Of a stretch of 64,000 bases of DNA, positions 33,557 to 42,507 are shown piece after piece. The DNA lies in contig NZ_LJAL01000004.1 of NCBI RefSeq assembly GCF_001419985.1, positions 310,001-374,000 on the forward strand, read 5' to 3'. This stretch comes from Loktanella sp. 5RATIMAR09 (GTDB lineage Bacteria > Pseudomonadota > Alphaproteobacteria > Rhodobacterales > Rhodobacteraceae). Position numbers and translations under genes: made by a program. How positions within the stretch are numbered: position 1 is the stretch's first letter; each line of letters opens with the position of its first letter. The notes under the pieces are model-generated. The model was not told the DNA's origin. It ran no database searches and saw only the letters and a list, made by a program, of their open reading frames with translations.

Positions 33557-36052
33557 CTATCCATCCACACGGATCGTCATATTCTTGGGATCATAGGGGC
33601 TGTCTTCGACAACTTCTGCATGCCAGAGTTGGTCAAGCATCTTGACCTGCAGTTTTGTGCCAACGACCGCGAGCTCCGGCCTGACGTATCCCATGCCGAT
33701 CGATTTCGCGAAGGCCACCGAATATCCCCCCGACGTCAAACGCCCCACACGGGTCCCATCAAGCGCATAGAGCGCCTCACGGCCCCAAGGATCCGCATCA
33801 TCGGGCCCGTCAATCAGCAGGGTCACGCATTTGGAACGAATACCTTTCGCCTCCATCGCGGCCTTGCCGTTGAAGTCCTTGGACAGGTCCACAAAACGCG
33901 GCAGATCGGCTTCAAGCGGGGTCGCGTCACGTCCCAGCTCGGTGCCGAAAGCGCGATAGGATTTCTCCTGCCGCAACCAGTTCTGCGCACGCGCGCCCAC
34001 CAGTTTCATGCCACGCGGCTCACCCGCTTTTTCCAGCAGATCAAAGAGGTAGTTCTGCATCTCGATGGGGTGGTGCAACTCCCATCCCAGCTCGCCTGTA
34101 TAGGCCACACGGATCGCATTCACCGGACACATGCCCAGTTCAATCTGCTTGGCCGAAAGCCAGGGAAACCGCTTGTTCGACAATGCCGTCGCAGGGTCCG
34201 CATCCTTGATCACGTCGTTCAGGACATCACGCGATTTCGGCCCTGCAATCGCGAACACACCCCATTGGGTGGTTACGTTCTGTACGTCAATGCGGTCAAA
34301 CTCCGGCTCCTTATCGGCAACGGCCTTATTCAGGAAGTCCGCGTCATAGTCTGTCCAGGCACCTGCCGAAACAAGGTAATACTCATCCTCTTTCAGCCGC
34401 ACGATGGTATATTCCGTGCGCGTTGTCCCATGATCGGTCAGCGCATACGTCAGGTTGATCCGCCCCACACGCGGCAGCTTGTTGGTGGTGAACCAATCCA
34501 GAAACGCCGTGGCACCGGGCCCTTTGACGATATGTTTGGTAAAGGCCGTCGCATCAATCAGACCAACGCCCTCACGGATCGCGCGGGCTTCCTGCACGGC
34601 GTATTTCCACCAGCCACCACGGCGGAACGAGCGGCTGTCGTGATCATTGAAGCCCATAGGCGCATAATAATTCGGACGCTCCCACCCGTTCACAAAGCCG
34701 AATTGGGCACCGCGTGCCGCCTGACGGTCGTAGGCAGGTGATGTGCGCAGCGGACGACAGGCTGGGCGCTCTTCGTCGGGGTGGTGCAGGATATAGACGT
34801 GCTCATAGGCCTCTTCGTTCTTGCGCGCGGCCCACTCCGTGGTCATCCAACTCCCGTAGCGCTTGGGATCAAGCGACGCCATGTCGATCTCGGCCTCGCC
34901 CTCGACCATCATCTGGGCAAGGTAATAGCCCGTCCCACCCGCCGCTGTGATCCCGAAGGAAAACCCTTCCGCCAGCCACATGTTGCGCAGGCCCGGTGCT
35001 GGGCCAACCAGCGGGTTGCCATCGGGTGTATAACAGATAGGGCCGTTGAAATCGTCCTTCAGACCGCTTTCCTCGCAGGACGGAATCCGGTGGATCATCG
35101 CCATATACTGCTCCTCGATCCGCTCCAGATCGAGCGGGAACAGATCGGCGCGGAAACTCTCGGGCACACCATATTCAAAGACCGCCGGGGCATTCTTCTC
35201 GTAAACTCCCAAAATCCAGCCGCCACGTTCCTCGCGCACATAAGACTGCGCATCGGCATCGCGGATGACAGGGTGTTCAACGTGACCTTCGGCGCGGAAG
35301 TCCACCAGCGCAGGGTCCTGGTCCATGACGATAAACTGGTGCTCAACGGGGATCGCGGGGATCTTGATCCCCAGCTTCTTGGCGGTGGTCTGTGCATGGT
35401 TTCCGGACGCCGTCACGACATGCTCGGCCGTGATCACCACCTGCTCCTCCGACGGCACAAGGTTGCCGCCCTTCTCGACCATCTTGGTGCAGGTCACTTC
35501 CCACGCTTCACCATTCCAGTGAAACACATCCGCCTGCCATTTCCGCTCGATTGCGACACCGCGCTGGCGTGCACCCTTGGCCATCGCTTGGGTCACATCA
35601 GCGGGGTTAATATAGCCGTCCGTGTGATGATAAAGCGCGCCCTTCAAATCCTCGGTCCGGATCAAGGGCCACTTCGCCTTGATCTCGTCAGGGGTCATCC
35701 AGACATAGGGCACATCGCAAGTTTCGGCCGTGGACGCATAGAGCATATACTCATCCATCCGCTCCTGCGTTTGCGCCATACGCAGGTTGCCTACGACAGC
35801 GAAACCGGCGTTCAGGCCCGTTTCCGCCTCGAGCGATTTATAAAAATCAACCGAGTATTTATGGATATGTGTCGTAGCAAACGACATGTTGAACAAGGGC
35901 AGCAGCCCCGCGGCATGCCAGGTCGAGCCCGAGGTCAGCTCGTCGCGTTCCAGCAACATCACATCATCCCAACCCGCTTTGGCAAGGTGATATGCAATTG
36001 ACGTACCAACCGCGCCGCCACCGACGACCAGAGCTTTAACTTGGGTTTTCAT
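33557..36052 (-). CDS. Dimethylglycine/sarcosine dehydrogenase-like FAD + GcvT enzyme
   Basis: 831-residue two-part demethylating oxidase. The N-terminal DAO half begins VKALVVGGGAVGTSIAYHLAKAGWDD, with SGSTWHAAGLLPLF, where a His commonly holds FAD covalently in this family. The FAO-M segment is MWLAEGFSFGITAAGGTGYYLAQMMVEG. From about 420 on, the GcvT (glycine-cleavage T, tetrahydrofolate-binding) half runs through YAPMGFNDHDSRSFRRGGWW, AGPKSRDVL, AYTGELGWELHHP and GYVRPELAVVGTKL. Such enzymes remove N-methyl groups from dimethylglycine or sarcosine and pass one-carbon units to THF, part of glycine-betaine/choline use in marine roseobacters. The exact methylamine is not determined. Confidence 0.9.
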   Translation of the reverse strand: MKTQVKALVVGGGAVGTSIAYHLAKAGWDDVMLLERDELTSGSTWHAAGLLPLFNMSFATTHIHKYSVDFYKSLEAETGLNAGFAVVGNLRMAQTQERMDEYMLYASTAETCDVPYVWMTPDEIKAKWPLIRTEDLKGALYHHTDGYINPADVTQAMAKGARQRGVAIERKWQADVFHWNGEAWEVTCTKMVEKGGNLVPSEEQVVITAEHVVTASGNHAQTTAKKLGIKIPAIPVEHQFIVMDQDPALVDFRAEGHVEHPVIRDADAQSYVREERGGWILGVYEKNAPAVFEYGVPESFRADLFPLDLERIEEQYMAMIHRIPSCEESGLKDDFNGPICYTPDGNPLVGPAPGLRNMWLAEGFSFGITAAGGTGYYLAQMMVEGEAEIDMASLDPKRYGSWMTTEWAARKNEEAYEHVYILHHPDEERPACRPLRTSPAYDRQAARGAQFGFVNGWERPNYYAPMGFNDHDSRSFRRGGWWKYAVQEARAIREGVGLIDATAFTKHIVKGPGATAFLDWFTTNKLPRVGRINLTYALTDHGTTRTEYTIVRLKEDEYYLVSAGAWTDYDADFLNKAVADKEPEFDRIDVQNVTTQWGVFAIAGPKSRDVLNDVIKDADPATALSNKRFPWLSAKQIELGMCPVNAIRVAYTGELGWELHHPIEMQNYLFDLLEKAGEPRGMKLVGARAQNWLRQEKSYRAFGTELGRDATPLEADLPRFVDLSKDFNGKAAMEAKGIRSKCVTLLIDGPDDADPWGREALYALDGTRVGRLTSGGYSVAFAKSIGMGYVRPELAVVGTKLQVKMLDQLWHAEVVEDSPYDPKNMTIRVDG

Positions 36053-36165
36053 GATGACGACTCCCTAGGCATCTTTGACGCCAATTTGCGCGAAACCGTC
36101 ACAAAGCGATAGAACCAGCCGACGCGTTTCGGTGCGAAAGCGACAAAGCCCAAATCAAAGTCAGA

Positions 36166-37152
36166 TCAAAGCATTGAAGGCACGACCAGATCAGGTGGCC
36201 TGTGGCCATCGGCAAAGGTTTTGATGTTCACAATCACCTTCTCGCCCATCTCGATCCGGCCTTCGAGTGTGGCCGATCCCATATGCGGCAACAGGATCGC
36301 GTTGGACAGCTCACGCAAGCGCGGATTGATTTCATGCCCCCGCTCGAAAACATCCAGACCGGCACCGGCGATTTCACCCGCACGTAGCATCCGCGTCAGC
36401 GCGTTTTCATCAATCACCTCACCGCGCGACGTGTTCACGATCACCGCAGTGGGTTTCATCAGCTTAAGCCGCCGCGCATTCATCAGGTGGAATGTTGATG
36501 GCGTATGCGGGCAGTTGATCGACAGGATGTCCACACGGGCCACCATCTGATCCAGACTTTCCCAATAGGTCGCGTCCAGCTCTTCCTCGATCTCGGGGCG
36601 CAGACGCCTGCGGTTATGATAATGGACCTGCATCCCGAAGGCTTTCGCGCGGCGCGCCACGGCCTGCCCGATCCGGCCCATACCCAGAATGCCCAAGCGG
36701 CGCCCTTTGATCCGCCCCCCCAACATTGCTGTCGGCGCCCAGCCGCCCCAACTGTCGGACTGCGCGACACGTATGCCTTCGGCCATCCGGCGGGTCACGG
36801 CGAGGATCAACGCGATCACGATATCGGCGGTGTCTTCTGTGACCACACCGGGCGTGTTCGACACATGAATGCCCCGTTGACGGGCGGTGGCCACATCAAT
36901 GTGGTCGACACCCGCACCAAAGTTGGCAATCAGCTTCAATTGATCGCCCGCGCGCCCCAAAAGTTTCGCATCAATCTTGTCAGTGATGGTGCAGACCAGA
37001 ACATCCGCGCGGCCCATCGCATCGGCCAGTTGCTCGGTCGTCATCGGCATGTCGTCATCACGCAATTCAACGTCGAAAAGCTCTTTCAGTCGGGTCTCGA
37101 CAACCTCAGGCAACCGTCGCGTCACGACAACACTCATTTGCTTACCTGGCAT
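36166..37152 (-). CDS. D-2-hydroxyacid dehydrogenase (glyoxylate/hydroxypyruvate reductase-like)
   Basis: 328-residue NAD(P)-dependent enzyme. Motifs: LIANFGAGVDHIDV (substrate loop), RLGILGMGRIGQAVARRAKAFGM (Rossmann GxGxxG), NCPHTPSTFHLM, VNTSRGEVIDENAL (catalytic Arg), GLDVFERGHEIN (catalytic Glu) and LPHMGSAT (catalytic His). The NRRRLRPE after beta-2 suggests NADP preference, as in glyoxylate reductases. The start is ATG 37152 with GGAG upstream; ATG 37137 is possible and the frame runs open to 37347. Its location beside the demethylating oxidase suggests a role in C2/C1 metabolism (inference). Confidence 0.9.
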   Translation of the reverse strand: MPGKQMSVVVTRRLPEVVETRLKELFDVELRDDDMPMTTEQLADAMGRADVLVCTITDKIDAKLLGRAGDQLKLIANFGAGVDHIDVATARQRGIHVSNTPGVVTEDTADIVIALILAVTRRMAEGIRVAQSDSWGGWAPTAMLGGRIKGRRLGILGMGRIGQAVARRAKAFGMQVHYHNRRRLRPEIEEELDATYWESLDQMVARVDILSINCPHTPSTFHLMNARRLKLMKPTAVIVNTSRGEVIDENALTRMLRAGEIAGAGLDVFERGHEINPRLRELSNAILLPHMGSATLEGRIEMGEKVIVNIKTFADGHRPPDLVVPSML

Positions 37153-37260
37153 CTGTTGCACTCCATAGCTTTTCAAATTCAACTTGTCATGGCAGGTTGC
37201 GCCAAAGGGACGCGCAGCACAAGAACCGCGCGCCGCAAAAATGAGTAGTAAGGGCAAACA

Positions 37261-37791
37261 ATGGGTGCAATAGCGCATTGGTTTCGCGTGTTCCGGATCG
37301 CGGCGTTCGCGATCGTTATCTGTACGAGCGCAGGCGTCGCCCAGCAAAGTGACGCAGGCCCCGCAATAGGCCCCGAAACGAACCTGCCTTTGCCCCGCTA
37401 CGTGTCGCTCCGCGCCGGAGAGGCCAACGTCCGCCGCGGCCCGTCCTTGTCACACCGCATTGATTGGGTCTTTCAGCGCCGTGATATGCCGCTTCAGATC
37501 ATCGCGGAATACGGCCACTGGCGGCGGGTCATTGACCGCGACGGCCAAGGCGGCTGGGTGCATTACCGCATGCTTTCAGGCGCCCGCACAGCCATTGTCG
37601 AAGCAGATGACCTGATCCTGCGCAGCCGACCCGAGCCTAACGCGACCGAGAACGCAATTTTGGAAGCAGGTGTCGTGGCGCGGCTTGGCGACTGCAACCC
37701 CGACTGGTGCGAATTGACCGCAGGTGGTTACAAAGGCTGGGTCCCGAAGACCGCAATCTGGGGTGTTGCCGACGCGGAAATCCGTGACTGA
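37261..37791 (+). CDS. Secreted SH3-domain protein
   Basis: 176 residues with an N-terminal signal (FRIAAFAIVICTSAGVA, cleaved near AQQ) and two bacterial SH3-like units: YVSLRAGEANVRRGPSLSHRIDWVFQRRDMPLQIIAEYGHWRRVIDRDGQGGWVHYRML, then ADDLILRSRPEPNATENAILEAGVVARLGDCNPDWCELTAGGYKGWVPKTAIWG. This matches the SH3_4 group. It is predicted to bind peptidoglycan or protein in the periplasm. AAGGG precedes the ATG. It is divergent from the hydroxyacid dehydrogenase gene. Confidence 0.9.
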   Translation: MGAIAHWFRVFRIAAFAIVICTSAGVAQQSDAGPAIGPETNLPLPRYVSLRAGEANVRRGPSLSHRIDWVFQRRDMPLQIIAEYGHWRRVIDRDGQGGWVHYRMLSGARTAIVEADDLILRSRPEPNATENAILEAGVVARLGDCNPDWCELTAGGYKGWVPKTAIWGVADAEIRD

Positions 37792-37843
37792 ACACGCATG
37801 CGCGGGCTAGCGTTGTGCGGACCTTGTCGTTAGCACAGAGCCC

Positions 37844-38743
37844 ATGAACGATGCACGTCTCAACCTTTCCGCCGGAGTTCTCTCTGTCTCGGTCGCACTG
37901 ATCCTCGTGCTGGCCAAGCTTTGGGCGTTGTCGCAAACCGGATCGCTGGCGGTGGCCGCCACTTTGGCCGACAGTGCGCTTGACCTGATGATGTCGCTGG
38001 GCGGTCTGATCGCTATCGCCTATGCGGCCAAACCTGCCGATGATGACCACAACTTTGGCCATACGTCCGCCGAAGATCTGGCTGCACTAGCGCAATCCAC
38101 CTTCATCATGATTTCCGCAGGTGTCATCGCGTTTGCCGCAATATTCCGCCTGTTGGATGACACTGTAGTCCTGCCCGAACGCGAAGGCCAAGGCATTGCG
38201 ATCATTGTCTTCTCTATCTGTCTGACACTGGCCTTGGTCCTGTGGCAACGCCATGTCGCAGCCAAGACCGACAACAAGGTCGTCAAGGCAGACAGCCTGC
38301 ATTACATCGGTGACCTGATCCCGAATATCGGCGCAATCATCGCGCTCTGGGCCTCCGCCGCCTTCGGCCTGCACCAGATTGACAGCGTCGTTGCACTGGC
38401 TGCCGCCGCCTTCCTTGGCTTTGGCGCCATCCGCATTGGCAAAGCGGCATGGGACGCGCTGATGGACCGCCAGGCAGACCCCGAAATGATCGCAGGCATC
38501 GCAGACATCGCCGCGAATTTCGACGGCATCCATGGCTATCATGACCTGAAAACACGCGTCGCAGGCAGTCGTGTGTTCGTAAACCTGCATATCGAACTTG
38601 ATGGCGACCAGAGCCTGCACGAGGCGCATCGGATCGGCGCAAGCCTGCGCCGCGCGATTATTGCAGCCTATCCCCGCGCCGATGTTCTGATCCACAAAGA
38701 CCCTGTCGGGGTGACCAAACACCCCGACGACGACCGCCCCTAG
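37844..38743 (+). CDS. Cation diffusion facilitator (CDF) efflux protein
   Basis: 299-residue metal/proton antiporter. Six membrane helices are apparent, with the metal site residues in LADSALDLMMS (helix 2) and SLHYIGDLIPNIG (helix 5), and HNFGHTSAEDLAALAQS as the CDF signature. The cytoplasmic C-terminal domain GYHDLKTRVAGSRVFVNLHIELDGDQSLHEAHRIGASLRRAI follows. The HxxxD in helix 5 (HYIGD) suggests zinc/iron-type selectivity. It ends in a 4-nt convergent overlap with the M3 peptidase gene. Confidence 0.93.
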   Translation: MNDARLNLSAGVLSVSVALILVLAKLWALSQTGSLAVAATLADSALDLMMSLGGLIAIAYAAKPADDDHNFGHTSAEDLAALAQSTFIMISAGVIAFAAIFRLLDDTVVLPEREGQGIAIIVFSICLTLALVLWQRHVAAKTDNKVVKADSLHYIGDLIPNIGAIIALWASAAFGLHQIDSVVALAAAAFLGFGAIRIGKAAWDALMDRQADPEMIAGIADIAANFDGIHGYHDLKTRVAGSRVFVNLHIELDGDQSLHEAHRIGASLRRAIIAAYPRADVLIHKDPVGVTKHPDDDRP

Positions 38744-40767
38744 GCAGCCTTGTCCAGACCACGGCCCTTCAGCAGCGCGTCTACCCCCGGCAAGCGGCCA
38801 CGGAATGCGGTGTAGAGATCGGCCGCATCCACCGACCCGCCCGAGGACAGCACGGTTTCTTCCAGCCGCTTGGCCGTGGCGCTGTCAAAGGGATCGCCCG
38901 TCTCTTCGAATGCCGCGAAAGCATCCGCATCCATCACCTCGGACCACATGTAGCTGTAGTAACCGCTGGAATAGCCGTCACCGGCAAAGACATGGGCGAA
39001 ATGCGGTGTCGCGTGCCGCATGCGAATGGCGCGGGGCATCCCGATCTCTTCCAGAATCTCCGCCTGCCGCTGCATCGGATCGGCAGGGGCAGGACCGTCA
39101 TGAAAGCCCAGATCAACAAGCGCAGAGGCCACGTATTCCACCGTCTGGAAACCCATGTCATAGGTCGCGGCACCCAACATCCGGTTCAACAAATCCTCCG
39201 GCATCGGCTTGCCCGTCTCGGCATGGGTTGCAAATTCGGCCAGCACCTCTGGCACCTCGAGCCAATGTTCGTAAAGCTGGCTGGGCAGTTCCACAAAGTC
39301 CCGTGCTACGGATGTGCCCGAGATGCTTTCATAGGTCACATCCGACAGCATCTGGTGCAGCGCATGGCCAAATTCATGGAACAAGGTGCGCGCATCATCG
39401 TAAGACAGCAGCGCAGGCTTGCCCGCCTCCGGCTTGGCGAAATTGCACACATTCATCACATGCGGGCGAATATCGCCGCTCAACCGCTGCTGCGCGCGCA
39501 TCGCAGAACACCACGCCCCCGAGCGTTTGGAGCCGCGTGCGAAATAATCACCGATAAACACCGCGACGTGTTCACCGTCGCGGGTCACGTTCCACAAACG
39601 CACATCAGGGTGGTAAACCGGCCCTTCAATCGGCGCGAATTCCAGCCCAAAGAGACGATTTGCGCAAGCAAAGGCCGCTTCAATCATCCGGTCCAATTGC
39701 AGATAGGGCTTCAACTCTGCCTCATCGAGATCATGCAATTCCTTACGCCGCTTCTCAGCATAGAACCGCCAGTCCCAAGGCTCGAGCGGGCCATCAAACC
39801 CGTCCGCATGCAGCATCCGCTCCAATACCGCGGCATCGGCCTCGGCGGCGGCCTTGGCGGGCTGCCAGACCTGCATCAACAAGTCACGGACCGCAGCAGG
39901 CGTGCCCGCCATCTCGGTTTCCAACTTGAAATCAGCGAAGCTGTCATAGCCCAACAATTGCGCCCGCTCTTCGCGCAGCTTCAGCGTCTCGGCGGCAAGC
40001 GCACGGTTATCCGTCTCACCACCATTCGCGCCACGCGCACCCCAGGCCTCATAGGCCCTTTGGCGCAGATCACGGCGGTCGGAGAACTGCAAAAACGGCA
40101 CAATCAGTGACCGTGAAAGCGTCACAACAGGCCCGCCCGCGTCCTTCTCTTCACCCGCCGCTTTCGCTGTTGCGATCACAAAATCCGGCAGACCGTCCAG
40201 ATCATCCAAACCCAGCTTCATGAACCACCCACGCTCATCCGCAAGCAGGTTCTGGGTAAAGCGGGTCCCCAAAACCGACAAACGTGATTTCACATCACGC
40301 AGGGCCTCGGCGGACTTCCCTTCAAGCTGCGCGCCCGAGCGCACAAACCCGCGCCGTGTCAGCATCAACACGCGCTCTTGCTCAGCTGTCAGGTCAAGTG
40401 CCGCGCGGTTTTCCCAAACCGCCTCCACCCGCGCAAAAAGCGCCTTGTTTTCTGAGACCTCAGAACCGTAAGCGCTTAGAAGCGGGGCGAAATCACGCTG
40501 CAACGCTTCGCGCTTGGGGTTACTATCAGCCCCTGCGAGGCTGTAGAACGCCCCCAGAACGCGGCCCAGCGTCTCATCGGCCCGCTCCAGCGCCTCAATC
40601 GTATTGGCGAAATCAGGGGCATCGGGGTTTTCCGCAATAGCGGCAATATTCGCACGCGATATGGCGAGTGCGGCATCAACAGCCGGCGCAAAATCCTCAT
40701 CGGAAATCGCTCCGAACGGCGGTAACCCAAAGGGCGTTTCCCAGTCAGCAAGCAACGGATTTGTCAT
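38740..40767 (-). CDS. M3-family oligopeptidase (Dcp/OpdA-like)
   Basis: Zinc metallopeptidase of 675 residues, probably cytoplasmic because no signal peptide is present. It matches peptidyl-dipeptidase Dcp/oligopeptidase A over its length: NPLLADWETPFGLPPFGAISDEDF at the start, LMLTRRGFVRSGAQL, and the zinc site LFHEFGHALHQMLSDVTYESISGT with HEFGH. The final segment is YSSGYYSYMWSEVMDADAF, typical of Dcp. It degrades short peptides released by larger proteases. The start is ATG 40767 with AAAGGAG upstream. Confidence 0.94.
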   Translation of the reverse strand: MTNPLLADWETPFGLPPFGAISDEDFAPAVDAALAISRANIAAIAENPDAPDFANTIEALERADETLGRVLGAFYSLAGADSNPKREALQRDFAPLLSAYGSEVSENKALFARVEAVWENRAALDLTAEQERVLMLTRRGFVRSGAQLEGKSAEALRDVKSRLSVLGTRFTQNLLADERGWFMKLGLDDLDGLPDFVIATAKAAGEEKDAGGPVVTLSRSLIVPFLQFSDRRDLRQRAYEAWGARGANGGETDNRALAAETLKLREERAQLLGYDSFADFKLETEMAGTPAAVRDLLMQVWQPAKAAAEADAAVLERMLHADGFDGPLEPWDWRFYAEKRRKELHDLDEAELKPYLQLDRMIEAAFACANRLFGLEFAPIEGPVYHPDVRLWNVTRDGEHVAVFIGDYFARGSKRSGAWCSAMRAQQRLSGDIRPHVMNVCNFAKPEAGKPALLSYDDARTLFHEFGHALHQMLSDVTYESISGTSVARDFVELPSQLYEHWLEVPEVLAEFATHAETGKPMPEDLLNRMLGAATYDMGFQTVEYVASALVDLGFHDGPAPADPMQRQAEILEEIGMPRAIRMRHATPHFAHVFAGDGYSSGYYSYMWSEVMDADAFAAFEETGDPFDSATAKRLEETVLSSGGSVDAADLYTAFRGRLPGVDALLKGRGLDKAA

Positions 40768-40837
40768 CAGTGTTCTCCTTTGCAACAAGAGGTAGTGCGC
40801 GATAGCGCTTGGCACCACCCCCCTGCTTCATCTTGGC

Positions 40838-40857
40838 CGCGAAACGCAGATTTCGCG
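40838..40857 (-). terminator. Hairpin after the ABC permease gene
   Basis: Arms CGCGAAA (40838-40844) and TTTCGCG (40851-40857) with a 6-nt loop, directly after the permease stop. No T-tail on the minus strand, so only a candidate transcript-end hairpin. Confidence 0.4.
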
Positions 40858-40858
40858 C

Positions 40859-41647
40859 TTACCGCGTGCGCATCCGTCTTTCGAACCGGCGCAAGGCAAT
40901 GGACAGGGTGATCGTGATCGTCAGATAGACAAGCGCCACGACATTATAGGTCTCGAAATAGCGAAAATTGCCTGCTGCTGTGACTTTACCCAATTGGGTC
41001 ACATCGGTCACGCCCAGCACAGATACCAACGAGGAATCCTTTACCATCGCGACGAAATCATTGCCCAAAGGCGGCAGGATCGTGCGCAGCGCCTGCGGAA
41101 ACACAATGAACCGGAACCGCTGCCAACGATTAAGGCCCAGTGCCTCAGCCGCTTCGATCTGGCCTTCGTCGACGGATTGCAGCCCTGCGCGGAACACCTC
41201 GGCCAGAAAGGAGGAATAAGCGATGGTCAGGGCGATCACCGCACGCCACAGCAGCGAAAAATCCCGTGTGCGGACAGGCTCGAACCCGACAGTTTCGGCG
41301 ACCCAGTTCCACCCCGCCACCATCGCAGGGGCCGCCACGAACGCCACATAGAGCAACAATACAATAATCGGGATGCCGCGCACGACCTCGATATAGAACC
41401 GCGCCAGCTGCCGCATGACCAGTGATCGCGACAAGGCCGCCAGCGCCAAGAGCAATCCCAAAACACAGGCCATCGTATAAGAAACCAAGGTGACATAGAT
41501 CGTGACCCAGATCCCGCGCTGCAGCGTCGACAGCACACGGGCGTATGTCTCAACCGTCAGGACCTGCCAAAACAGGTAAAGGCCGATCGCCACCACAGCG
41601 ACCAGCCACCAGGGAAAATCCTTGTCGTTGGGGGAAGTAGGGATCAT
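40859..41647 (-). CDS. Polar amino-acid ABC transporter permease
   Basis: 262-residue HisM/GlnP-type permease with about five membrane helices. FYIEVVRGIPIIVLLLYVAF is the family's N-terminal signature and EAAEALGLNRWQRFRFIVFPQALRTILPPLGN is the EAA loop that docks the ATPase. VKDSSLVSVLGVTDVTQLGK follows. It is 43 nt after the binding-protein gene, with a hairpin between. Neither an ATP-binding subunit nor a second permease is adjacent, so the partner must be encoded elsewhere. Confidence 0.93.
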   Translation of the reverse strand: MIPTSPNDKDFPWWLVAVVAIGLYLFWQVLTVETYARVLSTLQRGIWVTIYVTLVSYTMACVLGLLLALAALSRSLVMRQLARFYIEVVRGIPIIVLLLYVAFVAAPAMVAGWNWVAETVGFEPVRTRDFSLLWRAVIALTIAYSSFLAEVFRAGLQSVDEGQIEAAEALGLNRWQRFRFIVFPQALRTILPPLGNDFVAMVKDSSLVSVLGVTDVTQLGKVTAAGNFRYFETYNVVALVYLTITITLSIALRRFERRMRTR

Positions 41648-41655
41648 CGGCGCGC

Positions 41656-41676
41656 GTCCCGGGCCTGACCCGGGAC
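41656..41676 (-). promoter_or_regulatory. Hairpin between binding-protein and permease genes
   Basis: Perfect 8-bp stem GTCCCGGG (41656-41663) and CCCGGGAC (41669-41676) with 5-nt loop CCTGA. Position and lack of a T-tail fit a partial terminator or 3' stabiliser that keeps binding protein above permease, as in other ABC operons. Confidence 0.6.
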
Positions 41677-41690
41677 CTTCCGTTCAGGGC

Positions 41691-42473
41691 TTACTCACCA
41701 AGTTTGTAATCAAGGAACCAACGCGTGTTCAGCGCCGCAATCGTGCCATCGGCCAGCATATCGGCAATCGCCGCATTGATCGGCTCAACCAGATCAGAGC
41801 CCTTGGGGAAAATAAAACCAAAATCCTCGGTTCCCAGCTTCTCACCGATAATCTTCAGCCCGCCATCAGAGGCATCAACATAGCCGTTGCCTGCGGTCCC
41901 ATCGGTCAACACCAGATCGACATCGCCCGTCCGCAAGGCCTGAACTGTCGCCCCAAAGGTTTCCATCAGCTTGATACGGGGGTTTGCCTCATCACCGTCA
42001 AGCACATCATAAACGCCAACATAGAACGGAGTCGTGCCGGGTTGCGCGGCCATCAGCAGATCCGGATCAGCAGCAAAGCTGGCCGCATCGCTGAAACGGT
42101 TCTCATCACCGCGCACCATCATCACCATTTCAGACGTCATGTAGCTGTCGGAAAAATCCACGACCTCGGCACGATCTTCACGGATCGTGATACCTGTCAT
42201 GCCAAGGTCAAACTGCCCTTCGGACACGGCAGGGATCATCGCATCCCAGCTGATATTTTCGTAGACAACCGTCGCATTCAGACGCTGCGCAATCTCGGCC
42301 ATCGCGTCATATTCCCAGCCTACCGCCTCACCGTTGCTGTCGATGAATTGCAGCGGCGGATAGGCGTTTTCGGTCACGACAACGATCTCGCGGCCTTCAA
42401 GGTTCGGCAGATGTGCGTCCGCAGCGGCGGTTGTCGCCATCAGGCACGCGGCCAGTGTTGCAAGGAATTTCAT
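41691..42473 (-). CDS. Periplasmic amino-acid-binding protein (ABC, family 3)
   Basis: 260-residue solute-binding protein. The signal peptide [18 protein letters not shown] is followed by the SBP_bac_3 fold: [62 protein letters not shown] and [29 protein letters not shown]. The Arg of TIREDR and the Asp of VLTDG are positions that usually bind the ligand's carboxylate and amino groups, so a polar amino acid is likely. The start is ATG 42473. It lies 34 nt after the ThiF-like gene and leads the truncated ABC pair. Confidence 0.92.
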   Translation of the reverse strand: MKFLATLAACLMATTAAADAHLPNLEGREIVVVTENAYPPLQFIDSNGEAVGWEYDAMAEIAQRLNATVVYENISWDAMIPAVSEGQFDLGMTGITIREDRAEVVDFSDSYMTSEMVMMVRGDENRFSDAASFAADPDLLMAAQPGTTPFYVGVYDVLDGDEANPRIKLMETFGATVQALRTGDVDLVLTDGTAGNGYVDASDGGLKIIGEKLGTEDFGFIFPKGSDLVEPINAAIADMLADGTIAALNTRWFLDYKLGE

Positions 42474-42507
42474 AGCAGGCTCCCAGTTGATAAATTCTGC
42501 GCCACTA

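Noticed and set aside
34781-36001. 406-codon forward frame opposite the dimethylglycine-dehydrogenase-like gene
   Set aside because: Shadow of a gene with clear FAD and GcvT domains; no ribosome site.
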